Of a DNA stretch of 64,000 nucleotides, positions 58,901 to 64,000 are shown one piece after another (position 1 is the first letter of the stretch; every line of letters begins with the position of its first letter). Made by a program: the position numbers and the translations under genes. Source of the DNA: Ascidia mentula (lineage: Eukaryota > Chordata > Ascidiacea > Phlebobranchia > Ascidiidae); contig OX387197.1 of the NCBI GenBank assembly GCA_947561715.1, forward strand, positions 6,755,001 through 6,819,000, written 5' to 3'. A model generated the notes under the pieces. It was not told the DNA's origin. It was given only the letters and a program-made list of their open reading frames with translations, and ran no database searches.

Positions 58901-61900
58901 TAAGTAAAGCTGCCGCGTGTTCGGCGAAAGGAGAAATAGTTCACGTTGGGAAAAAGGAATTAATATAGAAAATATTTTAGGCAAATTATGTCCAACAATT
59001 TAAAGCGAATGTACATCACAACATTGTTGCTCTATATCAGACACAAAGATATAAAAAGGGACGAAAAATTTGACACAAATTTTTGTATAACTAATCATAT
59101 AACCCGAAGTAATTTTTTTGCTCTTTTTTGAGCCCTGATAACCGTTTAGCGTTAAATTTTTTTGCCGGTGTGGTCTAACATATATTCGACGTAACTGCAA
59201 ACACTGTTCAGGATTACCAAGTTGACAAACCCCAGTCAGCACATTTTTGCGCTTGCGGCGAAACCCCAAAAGCTCGGCGTTATTTCACGGTTGTGGATTT
59301 TGGTTCGGAGGTATTTGCGTTCCGCGACATTTAAAGGACAGCGGATGACAAAGATTCCGTTTCCAATATAACGAGGGCAATTTCAGTCGTGAAGTAAGTA
59401 GCGCCTCTGCATGTTTATTTTATCTTGGGCAAAAGAATGAGACAAGCAAACCTAACCACAGTCGTCACACCAAAACTCTGACCGTCGGTCTTTTGCAGGT
59501 TTCTCTCTTTCATCATTTTTTGCCTTTTTCACTTACTTCTCTGCGAGCTGTTGCCTTTTTCGTACACACCCTGGGGCAAGTCACGTGACAAGCGCACCGG
59601 CGCGGGGTCGCATTCTGATCCCGTAACTGGATCGGACGAGCGGGGCGCCTTGGCACGCAACCGGGGAGACCACATGAGAAGCGCAGCTGATAACGAAAAC
59701 GCGCGCGCCGCCGACACCAGTCTTCTCTATATACCCTTAAACAGAGCTACGGGGCCTGTGTTAACAATTGGCCACTTCAACGATTTGCTAGCCTGCTTGT
59801 TCGACGACCATAACGAGAGCTTCAACTTGATACGATTACCGAAGTAGCGCATTATCTAACCGGAATATTGACCTACGTTTTCTTTGAAAGGGTGTAGGGC
59901 GGCAGTCTGTCAAAATATTTATTGTATGGAGTTAAAAGGCACAAATAAAACCGCCAACAGCTCATGTAACCCCGTATACAGCATCCATCTGCGGAATGTG
60001 AAAAAAACATTCCTAAACCTATGTTTGCTAATGACAGCAGAAACAAACGTCGTCCTTGGTAGTTCGCGTTTACACGCCAAGAACAAATATACAGTACAAG
60101 AAAGCGTCTTTTCTTGCGAAATATTTTGCCCGGAGCGCGGTTCTGGTGACCATGAAAACGAGCCTGGAAGGTGGTATGAAATGACGTGAGGTAGTTGGAA
60201 CTGACTGCAAAACGCGGCGAATACAAAGGCATGCGCAAAACTTTATTGGTTTATCTTTTTCTGAAGATTGGTTCATTGACTTAACGATTCGAAGCAAATG
60301 AAACCCACGCATCCACAGACCACATAAGATTTGTAAACATTGATTCGAAAAACATCGACCGTTGAGAAAAATGCCGGGGTTCGGTTTAAAAGTTGAAAGT
60401 GGTCGACAACAAATATATCAAGTTTGATCAAGACTTTAACCGCCCTTAGGCCATAGAACTGATTATTATTCACCTGTCAACACCCATTGACAAGACAGGC
60501 CGTGATGGTGCGAATTCCATTTCGAGTGCGTGTGTGAGATTTTTCATCAAAGTCTGCGATGAGGGATTGACTCGATTGACCTTGAAGTTTTGGCAAAGGC
60601 GCGAATGTCATTTATGAACCCACATGTGACAGTGTTGTGATCTTATCTGCGCTGTTCCGAAATATTAGTCAGTTTTGTTCATTTTAGTCGTGACTTTTTT
60701 TACTAATTTGGAAAACACAACGAAGAAATGCAGATTTACGCTGAAGGCAACTTTTGGACATCGTTACTGATACAAGCATTGTTACCATTGCCACCAAAAG
60801 GTCATTGCCACCACATAAGTTTATCACTCCTGACCTGCTTGTTTGCAAGGCAAGAGAAAATGGCTCACCCAAATTATGTACATTTCCTGGATAACGGTTA
60901 TGCTCCTTCCCAAGGACAATACAACACGCAACCCTGCACAAAACGCACCTTTTGCAAAGGCAGATTCGACTTCGGGCTTGACTTACAACAACGAAAGGTT
61001 GGCGGCAATTTTATCAAAAGGCCGTCGTCCCATTTTTGAATGAACTAGAGCGAGATGCGGTTAGTGACGACGACTGGTGATGCGTAAACAAGAATGAACC
61101 ACAATCGGCTCCAACCTGCTACTTGGCCCACTCAAAAAAAATCACTTGTGTTGTTTTTGGGTAGCGGTCATCGGAAAAAGTAAAAAAAATGCCGAATATC
61201 AAACCGACACTCCTACAAAGGCGATACGTTGTACATTTTGCACGTTTTTGACGCGCTGTTATTAATAATGTGCACTTTGTGTTAATTATCAGTTTTACGA
61301 ACAAGTTAAATAAGAGTTTAAATTGTCAAACTCCCATGCAGGTTTACGAAAAATGAAGACTTAGCAGCAGACATTATTATCAATCCAAAACATTGTGGAA
61401 CAAACGACTTTGGATTTATTACAGAAGTTTTTGAAGTTCTCGTAAACCGAGATATTCACAAAGAAAAATGTTTTTCAGAATGTCAGCGGTACATTGCTTT
61501 ACCCAAAGCGTTGTAGTGTTTCTTTGGATAACAGATCGGCGGGGTTGACGATTGAACATAATGTGTCGAAAAGGGCCGGTAGCCACAAAACCAGTCAAGT
61601 CGACTGCGCATTTGTTTATTTACCCTTCGTCGTACGGAAACTTTGTCCGCGGCTGCGGAAAATCGCTGTACATATGTAACGCATTGTACTCCCGAATTCC
61701 GTAATCAGATTATACGCTCGCGGGCGAGAAAATAAGCGAACATGACGAAGCTTGTGACGCTCGAATGCGAAGATTTTGGTGCAATGCGTTTCGGCTAGCT
61801 GCGAACTTTTACATGTTGCTTTGGAATGAACACGGTGCAGCTGCTGATCAGTTGCCACTTCCCAACACCCATGTTGTATGACTGATCATAATTTTCCTCT

Positions 61901-64000
61901 TTATAAACTTCTGTATAAAGTAGTTTTTGACCAAGAAACCACTTGGAAATTTGTTAGGGAGTATGGCAGCAACCGAACAAAAATTCACAAACAAATAAAC
62001 GCCGAAACACAAACACGTGCTCGTTACAGAAATCCCATGCAAATCACTTGTACGAATCGGCAGGTGAACTGATTCTCACCTCGTTATTGAAAACAAGGGA
62101 AAGATATGAGACTTTAATATTCTTACATATTGGGAATCTCTCGCGAAAGACAAAGTTTACGTAACGGACAATCGATCTCTTCTTAAAACCACGCGCGATC
62201 AGGCGGGAGTCGGCGGTAATAAGGACAAAAGTGGAGTGGGCAGTTACGTTAATCCATCAGCGCTGGAGAGTAAAGCGGTTGTAGGCACGCGATGGGACCC
62301 GGAAAGACCAGACGCCGGCGATGAACTCGCCGTTTCAACGGTGACCCCATAAATAAACAAGCACCGAACCCCTTACCGTCCGACTTTTTGCGCTATTGCA
62401 GTCGGTCTCACATCGCCGCGGGGCGGGATTACCGTTTCATACAGGTCAGACATTCGCGGCCGTCGCAGTTCGCTTGGCTGTTGCTGCTGCTGCACCTTAA
62501 TCCCGTAAGTGTGACATAGGGCCAAGGCTTTATTGTCGTTTGACTGAAACCGCATCGCTCCAAGCGAGCCTGGTTATCATACCGAGCTAAGGGAGGTTTT
62601 TGTTTCCATGCTCCGTTCGAACATTTTGCAGGAAAGAAAGAAATTCGACGAAGGCGACGAGCAAAATGTTAGGCGAACTCGAGGGCGCGGGTCGCCGGTG
62701 CGACGATCAAACACGATTAGGGGACCATGAAATCGTTGCAGAGATCGCTCTAGCATCGACAAAAGTGGACACAAAGAGGCGAGTATCTTGCGGTTAAAAT
62801 AGCACACTGGCGAAGGTTGCATAATTTTGTCAAGAGCCTTTAAATTTTACCTGACCCATCACAAATACGAAAGGAATCCTCGAAGATATCAGTCCGCCAT
62901 GTGGCATATAACCAAGGTTGGCAATAATCGCCCCAAGGCGACAAAATGAGTGAGTTTATTCTCAATTATTTGAGTGGGCCATTTATCTTTTGGTTCCTGA
63001 CCACTTTGACACTTGTTCATTGTCTAAAATTTAACTTACAACCTATTTTCCATTTTCTGAGCTACACGTCAAGTTTTATACTGGAAAGTAACCCACCTTA
63101 TTAGAGTATTCGTAACGGTGTCCGAACATCATCGCACACATAAGATTGGCGATCCCAACCTGGATAACGCCTTCCGCACTCTTCTTTTTCGTTCCGACGG
63201 CGACTTGGTCTTCGCGCTCGCAAAGTTGCTTCACCAGGTGCATGGTCTCAGTACGGACGTGACGACACAATAAACCTCGCGTTTCCGGCGACGCCGTGAA
63301 TCGATGGAGGAGTTTGATGATGATTCGCTTCATGTCGGACCATTTGCGACCCAAGGTTTTCTCGTCGTTGAAGACAATCCCTTTCCCTTGCGAGATCTTC
63401 CGGAAGGAATTGAACGCTGGACGACCGGAGAAAATCTGCCCCTGTCGCTGAAGTGCGTCCCGGATCACTTTGTAACTGTTAAGAACGACCACGTCGACGC
63501 CGCCAAGTTTCATCAGGTAGACACTGCCATACCTGAGAATTGTAAATTGCATTAAAATTTCTTTACAAACATGCGTCACTGTGAACAACTCTGATATGCT
63601 GAAGTCTGACGAATCAATAAGCAACCAACAATACAGCAATTAAATAAAAACTTTACTTTTCTTGAACTAAGAATGGTCTTTTTATGCTGACGTTAAGTTG
63701 CTGTGCGCAAGTTAAAAGTGCACTAGTACATTAGCCTAAACATGGTTTCCAAACTTTTCGTATGCGAAACGCATTTGCTGGAAGGTACAAACCCAGAATT
63801 TTCCCTTCAAACAAGAAATAATTCTTTCATGTTCACAATTTTTAGCTGCGAAACGTCACACAGACACACAGACACACCGCGTCATTTGTACACACTTGGG
63901 AAACCACTGCAGTGGACAACTAATTTACCAACATTTTATCCAACCTGCCAACCTAAAAATGTAACTTAACGTGCACTCACCTTCTCGCCATTTCTTGCAT
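43954..64000 (-). CDS. CYP1-like cytochrome P450, partial (5' end outside window)
   Basis: An ER-bound haem monooxygenase of the CYP1 type. Minus-strand exons: 64000-63981 (partial, QEMARR), 63532-63097, 49503-49417, 45235-45061 and 44727-43954; phases agree wherever neighbouring exons are known. Landmarks are YGSVYLMKLGGVDVVVLNSY and GQIFSGRP near the N-terminal side, EFQDLVSLNREFGEVIGPGS, I-helix FGAGQDT, K-helix EIFR within EAVLHEIFRHSSF, the PDTFDPYRF segment, and the haem loop FSTGIRKCPG with its Cys ligand. RHSSFTPSTIPHET closely resembles vertebrate CYP1A. The segment matching CYP1A YLPN to the start of RDI (about 38 residues) was not found in 45236-49416. About 85-90 residues follow the usual P450 C terminus. 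CYP1 genes are typically induced through the aryl hydrocarbon receptor. Confidence 0.88.
45236..49416 (-). other. CYP1-like intron region containing an unplaced exon
   Basis: This should contain at least one exon of length 2 modulo 3, about 115 bases, to join MPWIK to RDIVDTFI. None was recognised. Two GC-richer blocks (about 45900-46320 and 48050-48900) break the AT-rich background. An XRE-like TTGCGTG lies at 46963-46969, and E-box CACGTG cores at about 46252, 46357 and 48283. Confidence 0.5.
50983..51396 (-). CDS. Weak candidate ORF inside the CYP1-like intron
   Basis: A 137-codon open frame on the minus strand. Its C-terminal half (PNRPSTADLLQQHSQANPDG onward) has higher GC and protein-like composition, following a plausible acceptor (TTTTGTCAG) near 51202. 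No P450 or other family is recognised. A second frame over the same bases is also open, which argues for GC-driven chance. Confidence 0.2.
   Translation of the reverse strand: MRSRCYTRYASFLWEVFPIFNLGINSWVIPRRLSSSIWYVCYIGAVLQCFFIQGMSFVLFKYILSASDANPNRPSTADLLQQHSQANPDGTVVDKLDDGSVQMSAWCIVGPDVSVGFCGRLRGQRFSKKLWQKLPLY
56633..56836 (+). CDS. Weak candidate: 67-residue secreted-like ORF
   Basis: ATG to TAA with an N-terminal hydrophobic leader (MSSTILLNCVLITLVNSFYL) that reads like a signal peptide, then a short polar chain with one Cys. It lies on the strand opposite the host intron. Directly upstream are two CACGTG E-boxes (56599-56604 and 56617-56622) and an inverted CCAAT. No family is known. 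Confidence 0.22.
   Translation: MSSTILLNCVLITLVNSFYLCHALNNSGKCDFKKLHNHDVLSIVGGALVNGNSSGLEMVSHVEERLS
63857..63879. repeat. Short CACAGA microsatellite
   Basis: A short ACACAGACACACAGACAC run in the first CYP1-like intron seen in the window. No function is evident. Confidence 0.7.

Larger units (their letters stand above)
49504..63096 (-). other. 13.6-kb CYP1-like intron
   Basis: By far the longest intron in the window. It is a patchwork of AT-rich DNA and GC-richer islands (about 50900-51250, 52350-53000, 54950-55100, 57400-57900, 59500-59850, 62200-62800). No complete nested gene was recognised. Weak open frames are listed separately or rejected. Several CACGTG cores occur (about 53164, 54032, 56599, 56617, 59582), and one XRE-like TAGCGTG at 58107-58113. 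The islands could be regulatory or old insertions. Confidence 0.5.

Noticed and set aside
59551-59847. 98-codon frame in a GC-rich island of the CYP1-like intron
   Set aside because: No recognisable domain, no splice evidence, and GC-rich DNA keeps several frames open at once.

Overview
The window looks like nuclear DNA of an invertebrate chordate, most likely an ascidian tunicate of the Ciona type (inference). It is AT-rich. It carries compact multi-exon animal genes with short GT-AG introns and deuterostome families: an almost vertebrate-identical OGT, a gankyrin (PSMD10), a PARP14-like macro/WWE/PARP protein, a CYP1-type P450 and a galanin-receptor-like GPCR. Non-autonomous DNA transposons sit in introns and spacers. 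No virus-like element, CRISPR array, rRNA or convincing tRNA was seen.

Layout. 1-9632 holds the 3' end of the GPCR and the 5' end of PSMD10 in a tandem duplication (copy 1 746-5510, copy 2 5511-9632) whose joint lies inside two exons. PSMD10 is complete from 9282 to 10958. A minus-strand gene of unknown family with acidic low-complexity stretches has four phase-consistent exons between 16913 and 12770 (or 12690). 16914-21715 is mostly spacer, with a hAT-type MITE, a Cys-rich secreted-like ORF near 20.2 kb and weaker candidates. OGT fills 21716-31161 with 22 exons and a predicted 1040 residues. Just downstream is a GC-rich block with three evenly spaced CRE octamers and a TATA-like box. The PARP14-like gene occupies about 34071-41967 with 20 phase-matched exons. 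The remainder, 43954-64000, is a minus-strand CYP1-like gene running off the right edge. Its 13.6-kb intron is unusual here, and one internal exon could not be placed.

The genes are a run of unrelated housekeeping, signalling, ADP-ribosylation and xenobiotic genes rather than one pathway. The most unusual structure is the exon-breaking tandem duplication. It would give the GPCR two alternative 3' ends and PSMD10 two promoters and first exons, but it may instead be two haplotypes joined during assembly. Exon borders were set by reading splice sites, phases and remembered family sequences; nothing was computed or searched.
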